A stretch of 64,000 bases of DNA from Ferrovibrio terrae. GTDB taxonomy: Bacteria; Pseudomonadota; Alphaproteobacteria; Ferrovibrionales; Ferrovibrionaceae. The stretch lies in contig NZ_CP041636.1 in NCBI RefSeq assembly GCF_007197755.1, positions 3,260,001 through 3,324,000 on the forward strand. The letters are read 5' to 3'. The notes beneath the pieces are model-generated. The model did no database searches, was not told where the DNA came from, and saw nothing but the letters and a program-made list of their open reading frames with translations. Below are positions 42,277 through 51,478 of this stretch, piece by piece. Each line of letters starts with the position of its first letter. Position 1 is the first letter of the stretch. The position numbers and the translations under genes are program-made.

Positions 42277-43074
42277 ATGGCCGCAGCCGAACCGGACACG
42301 CCGCAGGACAAGCCGAAAGGTCCTTACCTGCGCTGGCTGATGATCCTGGCGATCCATGTCGCCGCCATCATCCTGTGGGAACTCGCGGTTCGCGCCACCA
42401 AGCTGCCGGCCTTCATCCTGCCGGCGCCGAGCGCCATCTTCGCCACGCTGGCCAAGACCAACTACGCATGGGCGAGCAACACCTGGGTGACGGCGCAGGA
42501 AATCTACGGCGGCTATCTGCTGTCGGTGATCGCCGGCGTGGCGCTGGCGCTGATGTTCACCTGGTCGCGACTGCTGACGCTGCTGATGTTCCCGCTATTC
42601 ATCACGCTGAACATGATCCCGAAGGTCGCGCTGGGTCCGCTGATCATCGTCTGGTTCTCGTATGGCATTGGCACCAACATCCTGATCACCCTGTCGCTGT
42701 GCTTCTTCCCGATCCTGCTCACCACTGTACGCGGCCTGAAGGAAGTCGAGCCCGACCTGCTCGATCTGGTGAAATCGCTGAAGGGCTCGCAGTGGCAGAC
42801 CTTCATCTACATCCAGCTTCCAGGATCGTTGCCGTATCTGTTCTCCGGCATGAAGGTGGCGGCCATTCTGGCTGTTGCAGGCGCCGTGGTCGGTGAGTTC
42901 ATCTCGTCCGACAAGGGGCTTGGCTACCTGATGATCCAGGTGCAGGCCGCGCTCGATACGCCGGCCATGTTCATGGCCGTCATTCTCATTACCCTGCTCG
43001 GCATCGCGCTGTATCTGCTGGTGCTGCTGCTGGAACATCTGCTGGTTCGCAAGGATGCGAGGATTTCGTCATGA
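42277..43074 (+). CDS. ABC transporter permease (SsuC/TauC/ThiX type)
   Basis: This 265-residue inner-membrane protein has six predicted helices. The cytoplasmic EAA loop is in [32 protein letters not shown], the docking site for the ATPase. It pairs with the NMT1-like binding protein at 40374 and the ATPase at 46011. AGGAGGGGAG lies about 10 bases before the ATG. It is the first gene of a five-gene operon and overlaps the epimerase gene by four bases. Confidence 0.92.
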   Translation: MAAAEPDTPQDKPKGPYLRWLMILAIHVAAIILWELAVRATKLPAFILPAPSAIFATLAKTNYAWASNTWVTAQEIYGGYLLSVIAGVALALMFTWSRLLTLLMFPLFITLNMIPKVALGPLIIVWFSYGIGTNILITLSLCFFPILLTTVRGLKEVEPDLLDLVKSLKGSQWQTFIYIQLPGSLPYLFSGMKVAAILAVAGAVVGEFISSDKGLGYLMIQVQAALDTPAMFMAVILITLLGIALYLLVLLLEHLLVRKDARISS

Positions 43075-44135
43075 CCAAGCACGACATGAAAAAAGACCTC
43101 TGGCTCGACGATAGCGCGCTGCCGACCGGTTTTGCCGATGAAGCCGCGCTGGAAGAATTCATGACGCGGCCGAGCCGCGCGCTGGCTGCCGATCTTGAGG
43201 CCCTGGATGGTGACATCATGATCCTCGGCGTCGGCGGCAAGATGGGGCCGACCATGGCGCGTCTGGCCAAACGTGCGGCACCGAACAAGCGCGTGATCGG
43301 CGTGGCCCGCTTCAGCGAGAAGGGCCTCAAGGACGGCCTCGAAAGCCACGGCATCGAAACCATTGCTGCCGATCTGATGGATCGCACCGCCGTCGACAAG
43401 CTGCCGCGAGTGAAGAACGTGATCTTCATGGCTGGCCGCAAGTTCGGTGCCAGCGGCAATCAGGCGCTGACCTGGGCGATGAATGCCCATGTGCCGGCGC
43501 TGGTGGCGGAAAGCTTCAGCGATGCGCGCATCGTTGCCTTCTCGACCGGTTGCGTCTATCCCTTCGTGCCGGTCGCCAGCCAGGGCTCGACCGAGGAGAT
43601 GGCGCCCAATCCGCCGGGCGAATATGCGATGTCCTGCATCGGCCGTGAACGCATGTTCGAGCATTTCTCGCAGGTGCATAACACGCCAGGCCGGCTGTTC
43701 CGCCTGAACTACGCCATCGACCTGCGCTACGGCGTGCTGCATGACGTGGCCGCTTCGGTCATGCGTGGCGAACCGGTCGATGTCACCATGGGTCATGTCA
43801 ACGTGATCTGGCAGGGCGATGCCAATGCGCAGGCACTGCGCTGCCTGAAGGCCGCCACCGTTCCGACCACGCCGCTGAATATCACTGGCCCGGAAACCAT
43901 CGCCGTGCGCTGGCTGGCCGAAAGCTTTGGCAAGCGCTTTGGCAAAAAGGCGGTGATCACAGGCGAGGAAGCGCCGACCGCCTGGCTCAACAATGCCGCC
44001 GAAGCCGCGCGGCTGTTCGGCTATCCGCGCATTTCGCTGGCCAGCATGATGGACTGGGTGGCCGACTGGGTGTCGCGCAGCGGCCGCAGCCTCGGCAAGC
44101 CGACCCATTTCGAGGTGCGCGATGGCACCTATTAA
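43071..44135 (+). CDS. NAD-dependent epimerase/dehydratase-family protein with altered catalytic motif
   Basis: In this 354-residue extended-SDR protein, the Rossmann motif GVGGKMG (about residues 53-59) and [10 protein letters not shown] are clear. The catalytic YxxxK motif is changed: [12 protein letters not shown] keeps the Tyr but has Cys where Lys is expected. The remaining sequence ([15 protein letters not shown]-type segment and [11 protein letters not shown]) fits the family. It may bind NAD(P) yet use a different chemistry. It lies in the transporter operon with ATGA overlap upstream and 14-base overlap downstream, so it belongs to the pathway. Confidence 0.82.
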   Translation: MTKHDMKKDLWLDDSALPTGFADEAALEEFMTRPSRALAADLEALDGDIMILGVGGKMGPTMARLAKRAAPNKRVIGVARFSEKGLKDGLESHGIETIAADLMDRTAVDKLPRVKNVIFMAGRKFGASGNQALTWAMNAHVPALVAESFSDARIVAFSTGCVYPFVPVASQGSTEEMAPNPPGEYAMSCIGRERMFEHFSQVHNTPGRLFRLNYAIDLRYGVLHDVAASVMRGEPVDVTMGHVNVIWQGDANAQALRCLKAATVPTTPLNITGPETIAVRWLAESFGKRFGKKAVITGEEAPTAWLNNAAEAARLFGYPRISLASMMDWVADWVSRSGRSLGKPTHFEVRDGTY

Positions 44136-44937
44136 GGCGTTCGATATCGATCGTCTTGATAGCGCCGGTCTGCCCGGGGCGCTGGCGCTGTCGGCCGAGG
44201 CCGGCTGGAACCAGAGCGCGGATGACTGGCGCGTTTTTCTCGAACAGGGCCAGGTCTTCATCATTCGCGATGACGGTCGCATCGTTGCCACGGCCGCCAT
44301 CCTGCCTTATGGCGATTTTGCCTGGATCAGCATGGTGCTGGTCACCGCCAGTCATCGCCAGCGCGGGCTCGGTACGCTCCTGCTGCGTCACTGTATTGCC
44401 GAATTGCAACGCAGGGGCTGCACGCCCTATCTCGATGCCACGCCGGCCGGTGAAAATGTTTACCTGCCGCTGGGCTTCCGGCCGGTGATGGAGATCACCC
44501 GCTGGCAGGGCCGGGGTGCGGGGCTGGCGGTGCCGGCGTCACTGGCCGAGCTCGATGCCTGCCTGGCGCGCGACACGATTGCCTTCGGGGCGAGCCGCGA
44601 ACCGCTGCTGCGCGCTTTCCTGAGCGGTGTTCCGGAACTCGCGATCCGCAGCAACAACGGCTTCGTTGCCGCCCGCAGCGGCCGGCTCGCCATCCAGATC
44701 GGACCGCTTGGCGCCGACAGTGAGGCCGATGCTCTGGCGGTGCTCCGCACGGCGCTCGATCGCGTGACCGGCCCGGTCTTCCTCGATGTGCCGAACCGCT
44801 GGACCATGCTCAGCGACGAACTGAAATCGCGCGGCTTCACGGTGCAGCGCGGCTTCCGCCGCATGGCACTGCATACATCAAAGTGCAATGGCAATCCCGA
44901 CCAGAGCTTCGTGCTGGCCGGGCCTGAATTCGGATAG
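44122..44937 (+). CDS. GNAT-family acetyltransferase with C-terminal extension
   Basis: In this 271-residue protein, the N-terminal 140 residues form a GNAT domain with the acetyl-CoA motif [22 protein letters not shown] (about 75-95) and the [19 protein letters not shown] segment. The C-terminal 130 residues (from about 145) form a second, degenerate GNAT-like or SCP2-like part ending in [13 protein letters not shown]. Two-domain acetyltransferases of this size are found in uncharacterised catabolic clusters. The 5' end overlaps the epimerase gene. Confidence 0.85.
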   Translation: MAPIKAFDIDRLDSAGLPGALALSAEAGWNQSADDWRVFLEQGQVFIIRDDGRIVATAAILPYGDFAWISMVLVTASHRQRGLGTLLLRHCIAELQRRGCTPYLDATPAGENVYLPLGFRPVMEITRWQGRGAGLAVPASLAELDACLARDTIAFGASREPLLRAFLSGVPELAIRSNNGFVAARSGRLAIQIGPLGADSEADALAVLRTALDRVTGPVFLDVPNRWTMLSDELKSRGFTVQRGFRRMALHTSKCNGNPDQSFVLAGPEFG

Positions 44938-44952
44938 CAGGGGACGTCAATC

Positions 44953-46014
44953 ATGGGTTTGCATCATTCCAAACTGCCGGCTGATGTTCTGGCCAATCTG
45001 CGCAAGGGCGTGGCGATCCCCGCACACCCGCTGGCGCTGGATGCCAACCGAAAGTTCAACCGCAAACGCCAGCGCGCGCTGAGCCGCTACTATGTCGATG
45101 CCGGTTCTGGTGGCCTTGCGGTCGGCGTGCACACGACGCAGTTCGCCATCCGCGAGGTCGGGCTCTATGAGCCGGTGCTGGCCGCCGCGATGGAAGACGC
45201 CAAAGCCTGGACCGATCGTCCGCTCGTCATGGTCGGCGGTCTGGCCGGCAAGACCGCGCAGGCCGTGAAGGAAGCGCAGACCGCCGTGAAGCTCGGCTAC
45301 CATGCCGGCCTGCTCAGCCTGGCCGCCATGAAAGACGCCGGCGTCGATGCCATCATCGCGCATTGCGAAGCCGTGGCGGCTGAAATCCCGCTGGTCGGCT
45401 TCTACCTGCAGCCCGCCGTCGGCGGCGTGGTGCTGGATGCCGAATTCTGGCGGCGGTTCGCCAGTATCGACAACGTGATCGCCATCAAGGTGGCGCCGTT
45501 CCACCGTTATCGCACGCTGGATGTGATGCGCGGTGTTGCGGCGGCGCGGGCCGAGAAGCGTATCTCGCTCTATACCGGCAACGACGACCATATCGTGCTC
45601 GACCTCACCATTCCCTTCACGGTGAAGCGCGATGACGAGACCGTGAACCTGCGCTTCGTCGGCGGCCTGCTTGGCCACTGGTCGGTCTGGACCCAGCAGG
45701 CGGTCAAGCTGCTCGACAAGGCCCATGCCGCTGTCGCTTCCGGCAGCGTGTCGCCCGAACTGCTCGGCCTCGATGCGCGCGTCACCGACTGCAACGCCGC
45801 CTTCTTCGATGTTGCCAATGATTTCCACGGCTGCATCGCCGGCTGCCACGAGATCCTGCGCCGTCAGGGCCTGCTGGAAGGCATATGGTGCCTCGACCCG
45901 CAGGAAGGTCTCAGCCCCGGCCAGGCCGCACTGCTGGATCGCGTCAGCCGCGAGCACGCCGACCTGTCGGACGACGCCTTCGTGAAGGCCAATCTGGAAC
46001 GGTGGCTGTCATGA
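44953..46014 (+). CDS. Dihydrodipicolinate synthase (DapA/NanA) family aldolase
   Basis: This 353-residue TIM-barrel protein is longer than biosynthetic DapA (about 290). The Schiff-base lysine is in NVIAIKVAPF and the conserved Tyr in GFYLQP (in place of YNxP). The substrate-binding segment near the start has GSGGLAVGVHTTQFA, in place of the usual GTTGE. It should be a class I aldolase or hydrolyase acting on a pyruvate-type donor. It lies between the acetyltransferase and the ATPase gene, which it overlaps by four bases. Substrate not determined. Confidence 0.87.
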   Translation: MGLHHSKLPADVLANLRKGVAIPAHPLALDANRKFNRKRQRALSRYYVDAGSGGLAVGVHTTQFAIREVGLYEPVLAAAMEDAKAWTDRPLVMVGGLAGKTAQAVKEAQTAVKLGYHAGLLSLAAMKDAGVDAIIAHCEAVAAEIPLVGFYLQPAVGGVVLDAEFWRRFASIDNVIAIKVAPFHRYRTLDVMRGVAAARAEKRISLYTGNDDHIVLDLTIPFTVKRDDETVNLRFVGGLLGHWSVWTQQAVKLLDKAHAAVASGSVSPELLGLDARVTDCNAAFFDVANDFHGCIAGCHEILRRQGLLEGIWCLDPQEGLSPGQAALLDRVSREHADLSDDAFVKANLERWLS

Positions 46015-46799
46015 TCACGCAGACTGCTGCTACAGGCAGCGCGCCGTTCATTCATCTCGAGAACGTCCGCAAGACCTATCGCGGTCGCGGCAAGGAGTTC
46101 GTCGCCGTTTCCAATGTCACCTTCGATGTCTACGAGGGCGATCTGGTCTCTCTCGTGGGCCCGTCGGGCTGCGGCAAGACGACGGTGCTGAAGATCCTCG
46201 CCGACCTTCATTCGGCAGATGACGGCTGCAAGGTCGAGATCGGTGGCGGCACGCCGTTCACGCCGGGGCGTGACGTAGGCATGGTCTTCCAGCAGGCGTT
46301 GCTGCTGAAGTGGCGCACGATTATCGACAACGTGCTGCTGCCGGCCGATATCCTCGGCCTGCCGCGCAAGGCCGCGAAAGCGCGCGCGCGCGACCTGCTC
46401 GCCATGGTCGGTCTCGCCGGGTTCGAGAGCAAATATCCGTATGAACTTTCCGGCGGCATGCAGCAGCGCGCCGCCATTGCGCGTGCGCTGGTGCATGATC
46501 CGAAGCTGATCCTGATGGACGAGCCGTTCGGCGCTCTGGATGCGCTGACGCGCGAGAAGATGAACCTCGAGATGCTGCGCATCTGGCAGGAGAGCCGCAA
46601 GACCATTCTGTTCGTCACCCACAGCATCCAGGAAGCGGTCTTCCTCGGCTCGCGCTGCGCGGTGCTGACGGCCGGTCCGGCGCGCATGGCCGATTTCTTC
46701 GAGATCGATCTGCCATTCCCGCGCGCGCTGGATGTGAAGACCACCGAGAAATTCGGCGATTATACCAAGCGCATCTACCGCCAGCTCGGGATGGACTGA
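46011..46799 (+). CDS. ABC transporter ATP-binding protein
   Basis: This 262-residue ATPase of the nitrate/sulfonate/taurine type has Walker A GPSGCGKTT, signature LSGGMQQRAA, Walker B LILMDEPFGALD and a His switch in FVTHSIQEA. It powers the importer formed by the 42277 permease and 40374 binding protein. It starts inside the preceding aldolase gene (ATGA overlap) and is the last gene of the operon. Confidence 0.94.
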   Translation: MITQTAATGSAPFIHLENVRKTYRGRGKEFVAVSNVTFDVYEGDLVSLVGPSGCGKTTVLKILADLHSADDGCKVEIGGGTPFTPGRDVGMVFQQALLLKWRTIIDNVLLPADILGLPRKAAKARARDLLAMVGLAGFESKYPYELSGGMQQRAAIARALVHDPKLILMDEPFGALDALTREKMNLEMLRIWQESRKTILFVTHSIQEAVFLGSRCAVLTAGPARMADFFEIDLPFPRALDVKTTEKFGDYTKRIYRQLGMD

Positions 46800-46802
46800 G
46801 TT

Positions 46803-47312
46803 TTAAACCGGCTGGCTGCCGATCCAGTCGAGATAGGCCTGCAGGATATAGCTGGCCGCCAGCTTGTCGACCAGTTCGGCGCGGCGCGCGCGGCTCAGAT
46901 CGGCCTCGTCGGTCATCATCCGCTGCACCGCCATGGTGCTCATCCGCTCGTCCCACAGCGCGATCGGCAGTGGCAGCAGCTGGGCGAAGTTGCGCGCAAA
47001 CGCCCGCGTCGCCTGGCAGCGCGGTCCTTCGGTGCCGTCCATATTGACCGGCAGGCCCAGCACCAGGGCAGCCACGCCTTCCCTGGCGATGATCTTCTGC
47101 AATTCGCCGGCATCCTGGCCGAATTTCTTCCGGGCGAGCGTCAGGTAGGGCGAGGCGATGCGGTGCCCGGCATCGGACAGCGCGAGTCCAATCGTCTTGG
47201 TGCCGAGATCGAGCCCGAGATAGCGCTGGCCGGTCTGCAGCCGGACCGGGCCTTCTGCGGGCTTGAACAAGGACTTAGCTTGGGGTGAGGCGGGGTTGCC
47301 GGGGCCGGTCAC
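46803..47312 (-). CDS. ruvX: Holliday junction resolvase-like RuvX (YqgF)
   Basis: This 169-residue RNase H-fold protein has [16 protein letters not shown] (first catalytic Asp) about 32 residues from the start, then [17 protein letters not shown] and [13 protein letters not shown]. The acidic residues of the YqgF family are kept. It functions in pre-16S rRNA processing or recombination. The first 25 residues form an extra N-terminal tail. It is divergent from gatC. Confidence 0.93.
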   Translation of the reverse strand: MTGPGNPASPQAKSLFKPAEGPVRLQTGQRYLGLDLGTKTIGLALSDAGHRIASPYLTLARKKFGQDAGELQKIIAREGVAALVLGLPVNMDGTEGPRCQATRAFARNFAQLLPLPIALWDERMSTMAVQRMMTDEADLSRARRAELVDKLAASYILQAYLDWIGSQPV

Positions 47313-47378
47313 GAGTGTTATTTTCCGCCGCTATTTCAATGGATTCTCCCCAGTTTACCACCAGAGAACGGACAGCGC

Positions 47379-47666
47379 ATGTCACTGGATAAAGCGGCCG
47401 TGGCGAAAATCGCCAAACTGGCCCGGCTGAAGATGGAGCCGGACCGGCAGGAGGCCCTGGCTTCCGAGCTGAACAGGATTCTTTCCTTCGTCGAGGAATT
47501 GCAGGCGGTGAACACCGACAACGTGCAGCCGATGACCTCGGTGGCCCCGATGAAGCTGCGCCACCGCGAGGATGCCGTCACCGATGGCGGCAAGCCGGAA
47601 GCCGTGCTCAAGAACGCCCCGCAGCGCCAGGGCGACTTTTACACCGTGCCGAAAGTGGTTGAGTAA
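47379..47666 (+). CDS. gatC: Asp/Glu-tRNA amidotransferase subunit GatC
   Basis: This 95-residue subunit has [21 protein letters not shown], the standard GatC start, and [25 protein letters not shown] in the second half. It stabilises the GatAB complex. Its stop overlaps the gatA start. It is the first gene of gatCAB. Confidence 0.96.
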   Translation: MSLDKAAVAKIAKLARLKMEPDRQEALASELNRILSFVEELQAVNTDNVQPMTSVAPMKLRHREDAVTDGGKPEAVLKNAPQRQGDFYTVPKVVE

Positions 47667-49144
47667 TGACCATCGATCCCGACAAGTTCACCATTGCCAG
47701 CGCCCTGGAGGGCCTGGCGAAGAAAGAGTTCACTTCGGTCGAGCTGACCCAGGGCAGCATCAAGGCGATGCAGGCGGCCAAGCCGCTGAATGCCATGATC
47801 ACCGAGACGCCGGAGAAGGCGCTGGAGATGGCCAGGGCCGCCGATGCGCGCCGTGCCAAGGGCGAGGCCGGATTGCTGGAAGGCATTCCGCTGGCGATCA
47901 AGGACCTGTTCGCCACCCAGGGCGTGCTGACCACGGCGGCCAGCCATATCCTCGACGGCTTCCACCCGGAATATGAATCGACCGCCACCGCCAACCTGTG
48001 GAAGCAGGGCGCGGTGATGCTGGGCAAGCTCAACCTCGATGAATTCGCCATGGGCTCGTCGAACGAGACCAGTTATTACGGGCCAGTGGTCAATCCCTGG
48101 CGCGCCAAGGACGGCACCAGGCTGGTGCCCGGCGGTTCGTCGGGCGGCTCTGCGGCTGCCGTGTCCGCCGGATTCGCGCTTGGCGCCACCGGCACCGATA
48201 CCGGTGGCTCGATCCGCCAGCCGGCCTCGCTCTGCGGTATCACCGGCATCAAGCCGACCTATGGCCGCGTGTCGCGCTGGGGCATCGTCGCCTTCGCGTC
48301 CTCGCTGGACCAGGCCGGTCCGATGGCTCGCACCGTGCGCGACTGCGCCCTGATGCTGCAGGCCATGGCCGGTTTCGATCCCAAGGACAGCACCTCGGTC
48401 GACCGCCCGGTGCCGGATTACGTCGCCAATCTGGACGGCGGCGTGAAGGGCATGCGCATCGGCATTCCGCGCGAATACCGCATGGACGGCATGGACCCCG
48501 AGATCGTGGCGTTGTGGGAGCAGGGCAAGCAGTGGCTCAAGGAGGCGGGTGCCGAGATCGTCGACATCAACCTGCCGCATACTCATTACGCGCTGGCGAC
48601 CTACTACATCGTCGCCCCGGCCGAAGCCTCGTCGAACCTCGCTCGCTATGACGGCGTGCGGTATGGCCTGCGCGTGCCGGGCAAGGACCTGACCGAGATG
48701 TACGAAAATACCCGCGGCGAAGGGTTCGGCCGCGAGGTGCAGCGTCGCATCATGATCGGCACGTATGTGCTGTCGGCCGGCTATTACGACGCGTATTACA
48801 CCAAGGCACAGAAGGTGCGGACGCTGATCAAGAAGGACTTCGAACAGGCCTTCCAGCGCGTCGACGCCATCCTGACGCCGACTGCGCCGAATGCGGCTTT
48901 CCCGATCGGCATGAAGAACGACGATCCGGTCACCATGTATCTGAACGACGTGTTCACCGTGCCGACCAGCCTGGCGGGTCTGCCCGGCATGTCGGTGCCG
49001 GCGGGGCTGTCCAGCGGCGGGCTTCCGCTGGGCCTGCAGCTGATCGGCAAGCCGTTTGAGGAATCGCAGCTGCTGCGCGTCGGTCGGACGCTCGAAAAGG
49101 CCGCCAACTATACGGCGAAACCTTTCCATTGGTGGGAGTCGTAA
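47666..49144 (+). CDS. gatA: Asp/Glu-tRNA amidotransferase subunit GatA
   Basis: This 492-residue amidase-signature protein has Lys in [11 protein letters not shown], and the segment [27 protein letters not shown] carries the Ser-cisSer-Lys triad residues. It generates ammonia from glutamine for tRNA-bound Glu/Asp. It lies between gatC and gatB in one operon. Confidence 0.97.
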   Translation: MTIDPDKFTIASALEGLAKKEFTSVELTQGSIKAMQAAKPLNAMITETPEKALEMARAADARRAKGEAGLLEGIPLAIKDLFATQGVLTTAASHILDGFHPEYESTATANLWKQGAVMLGKLNLDEFAMGSSNETSYYGPVVNPWRAKDGTRLVPGGSSGGSAAAVSAGFALGATGTDTGGSIRQPASLCGITGIKPTYGRVSRWGIVAFASSLDQAGPMARTVRDCALMLQAMAGFDPKDSTSVDRPVPDYVANLDGGVKGMRIGIPREYRMDGMDPEIVALWEQGKQWLKEAGAEIVDINLPHTHYALATYYIVAPAEASSNLARYDGVRYGLRVPGKDLTEMYENTRGEGFGREVQRRIMIGTYVLSAGYYDAYYTKAQKVRTLIKKDFEQAFQRVDAILTPTAPNAAFPIGMKNDDPVTMYLNDVFTVPTSLAGLPGMSVPAGLSSGGLPLGLQLIGKPFEESQLLRVGRTLEKAANYTAKPFHWWES

Positions 49145-49145
49145 G

Positions 49146-50606
49146 ATGGCCGAGAAGGATTATATCCAGGGCGCCACGGGTCCGTGGGAGATCGTGATCG
49201 GCATGGAAGTCCATGCCCAGGTTGCGTCGAAGTCCAAGCTGTTCTCAGGCGCCGACACCACGTTTGGCGCCGAACCGAATCATCAGGTCAGCCTGGTGGA
49301 TGCGGCGATGCCGGGCATGCTGCCGGTGATCAACGGCTTCTGCGTCGAGCAGGCGGTGCGCACCGGTCTCGGCCTGAAGGCGCAGATCAACCTGCATTCG
49401 GTGTTCGACCGCAAGAACTACTTCTACGCCGACCTGCCGCAGGGCTATCAGATCAGCCAGTATCTGCAGCCGGTCGTGGGCAAGGGCGAACTGCTGCTCG
49501 ACATGCCTGATGGCAGCACGCGGATGATCGGCATCACCCGCCTGCACCTGGAACAGGATGCGGGCAAGAGCCTGCATGACCAGAGTCCACGCGAGAGCTT
49601 CATCGACCTGAACCGGTCTGGCGTGGCGCTGATGGAAATCGTCTCCGAGCCCGACATGCGCAATTCGGAAGAGGCCGGCCTCTATCTGAAAAAGCTGCGC
49701 ACCATCGTGCGCTATCTCGGCACCTGCGACGGCAACATGGATGAAGGCTCGATGCGCGCCGATGTCAATGTGTCGGTGCGCAAGCCGGGCGGCCCGCTTG
49801 GCACGCGCTGCGAGATCAAGAACGTCAATTCCGTGCGCTTCGTTCAGCAGGCTATCGAATACGAAGCCCGCCGCCAGATCGAGATTCTGGAAGATGGCGG
49901 CAAGATCGACCAGGAAACCCGCCTGTTCGACACCGGCAAGGGCGTGACGCGCAGCATGCGCTCGAAGGAAGAGGCGCATGACTACCGCTACTTCCCCGAT
50001 CCTGACCTGCTGCCGCTCGAATTCGAGCAGGGCTGGGTGGATGGCATCAAGGCCACGCTGCCCGAACTGCCGGATGAGAAGAAGGCGCGCTTCATCGAAA
50101 AGCTGGGCCTGAGCCCCTATGACGCCGCCGTGCTGGTGGCCGAGAAGGAATCGGCCGACTTCTACGAGAAGGTGGCCAAGGGCCGCGACGGCAAGCTGGC
50201 CGCCAACTGGGTGATCACCGAGTATTTCGGCCTGCTTAACAAGTCGGGCCAGTCGATGGAGGATTTTGTCATCACCGCCGAGAAGCTTGGCGGCCTGATC
50301 GACCTGATCGCCGACAACACGATCTCCAATCGCCTGGCCAAGGATGTTTTCGCCCTGATGGTGGAAACCGGCAAGGACGCCGCCACCATCGTGGAAGAGA
50401 AGGGCATGCGTCAGGTCACCGATACCGGCGCCATCGAGAAGGTGATCGACGAGGTGATGGCGGCCAACCAGGACAAGGTGGCCGAATATCGCTCAGGAAA
50501 AGACAAGTTGTTCGGCTTCTTCGTCGGCCAGACCATGAAGCTCTCGGGCGGCAAGGCCAATCCGGCGGCGGTCAACGAACTGCTGAAGAAGAAGCTGGCC
50601 GGCTGA
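49146..50606 (+). CDS. gatB: Asp/Glu-tRNA amidotransferase subunit GatB
   Basis: This 486-residue kinase/transferase subunit has [37 protein letters not shown] and the C-terminal YqeY-like domain (from about residue 335) that binds tRNA. It phosphorylates the Glu or Asp on mischarged tRNA and transfers ammonia from GatA. The ATG at 49146 follows the gatA stop by one base. Its presence implies indirect Gln-tRNA and/or Asn-tRNA synthesis. Confidence 0.97.
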   Translation: MAEKDYIQGATGPWEIVIGMEVHAQVASKSKLFSGADTTFGAEPNHQVSLVDAAMPGMLPVINGFCVEQAVRTGLGLKAQINLHSVFDRKNYFYADLPQGYQISQYLQPVVGKGELLLDMPDGSTRMIGITRLHLEQDAGKSLHDQSPRESFIDLNRSGVALMEIVSEPDMRNSEEAGLYLKKLRTIVRYLGTCDGNMDEGSMRADVNVSVRKPGGPLGTRCEIKNVNSVRFVQQAIEYEARRQIEILEDGGKIDQETRLFDTGKGVTRSMRSKEEAHDYRYFPDPDLLPLEFEQGWVDGIKATLPELPDEKKARFIEKLGLSPYDAAVLVAEKESADFYEKVAKGRDGKLAANWVITEYFGLLNKSGQSMEDFVITAEKLGGLIDLIADNTISNRLAKDVFALMVETGKDAATIVEEKGMRQVTDTGAIEKVIDEVMAANQDKVAEYRSGKDKLFGFFVGQTMKLSGGKANPAAVNELLKKKLAG

Positions 50607-50642
50607 TTGCCGTGACCAAGCTGTGAACAGAAAGCTGTGCCA

Positions 50643-50672
50643 GGCCGGGGTGGTTTGACCCCGGCCTTTTTT
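50643..50672 (+). terminator. Rho-independent terminator after gatB
   Basis: GGCCGGGGT (50643-50651) pairs with ACCCCGGCC (50658-50666) around six bases, followed by six T (50667-50672). It closes the gatCAB operon. Confidence 0.92.
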
Positions 50673-50737
50673 CTGGCAGTTTCGCGGGATTATTTCCGAT
50701 CTGCGTCGTTATGCTCCGCCCCAGATAAGGAATCCCC

Positions 50738-51334
50738 ATGATCCGGCCCGTTCTTCTTTCGGCAGCGCTGCTGCTTGTTCTGACTGCCTGCAGCGGACGG
50801 CGCGAGACCGATCCGGTTCGCTCCGCATCCGAGATGCTGCTGGTGTCCACCGCGGCTGACCGTGCCGCCGACAAGCTGACCTTCAGTCTGCAGCCCGGCA
50901 CGAAGGTGTTCATTGATGCCAGCTATGTCGAGGGTACCGACAGCAAATACATGATCAGTGCCCTGCGTGACCGCGTGGCGCGCAAAGGCGGCGATCTGGT
51001 GGACGACAAGGGCAAGGCCGATCTGCTCATCGAGCCGCGCATCGGCTCGCTGTCGATTGATCGCGACAGGACCCTGTTCGGCACACCGGCCATTCCGGTT
51101 CCGCTGGTGGGTGTCGAGGTGCCCGAAATTGCGATCTTCAAGCGCAGCTATCAGCAAGGTGTCGTGAAGCTGGCGGCCACGACCTATGACCCCAAAACCG
51201 GCCTGATGGTGCAGTCGCATGAACCGGTCTACGCTTTCTCCAACCGCAAGGACTGGACCTTCCTGATCTTCTTCTCCTGGACCACGACTGACCTGATGCC
51301 GGAGGAGGACAAGAAGCACTGGATCGGCGATTGA
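50738..51334 (+). CDS. Unknown lipoprotein (DUF6655-like)
   Basis: This 198-residue lipoprotein has lipobox LTAC at about residues 15-18. The mature N-terminus (DPVRSASEMLLVSTAADRAADKL) and a later VFIDASYVEGTDSKYMISALRDRV segment recall a proteobacterial family of unknown function (DUF6655, recalled by memory). The C-terminal hydrophobic stretch WTFLIFFSWTT may contact membrane. Its function is not known. ATAAGGAA precedes the ATG. Confidence 0.75.
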   Translation: MIRPVLLSAALLLVLTACSGRRETDPVRSASEMLLVSTAADRAADKLTFSLQPGTKVFIDASYVEGTDSKYMISALRDRVARKGGDLVDDKGKADLLIEPRIGSLSIDRDRTLFGTPAIPVPLVGVEVPEIAIFKRSYQQGVVKLAATTYDPKTGLMVQSHEPVYAFSNRKDWTFLIFFSWTTTDLMPEEDKKHWIGD

Positions 51335-51478
51335 GACCTGTAATCACGGCAGGCTAGTGTTTCCAACCATTCAAAGCAGGTACGGGTAGCATTTCGCTCT
51401 GCGACAGCATGGATGGTTGCGGAGCAGGGCTGTGCGCGTTAAGCCAGCGGCAGCTTTCCCCGGAAATCCGCCAGTTCG

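Noticed and set aside
47639-49129. 496-codon antisense frame over gatA
   Set aside because: GatA is unambiguous; the antisense product has no family features.
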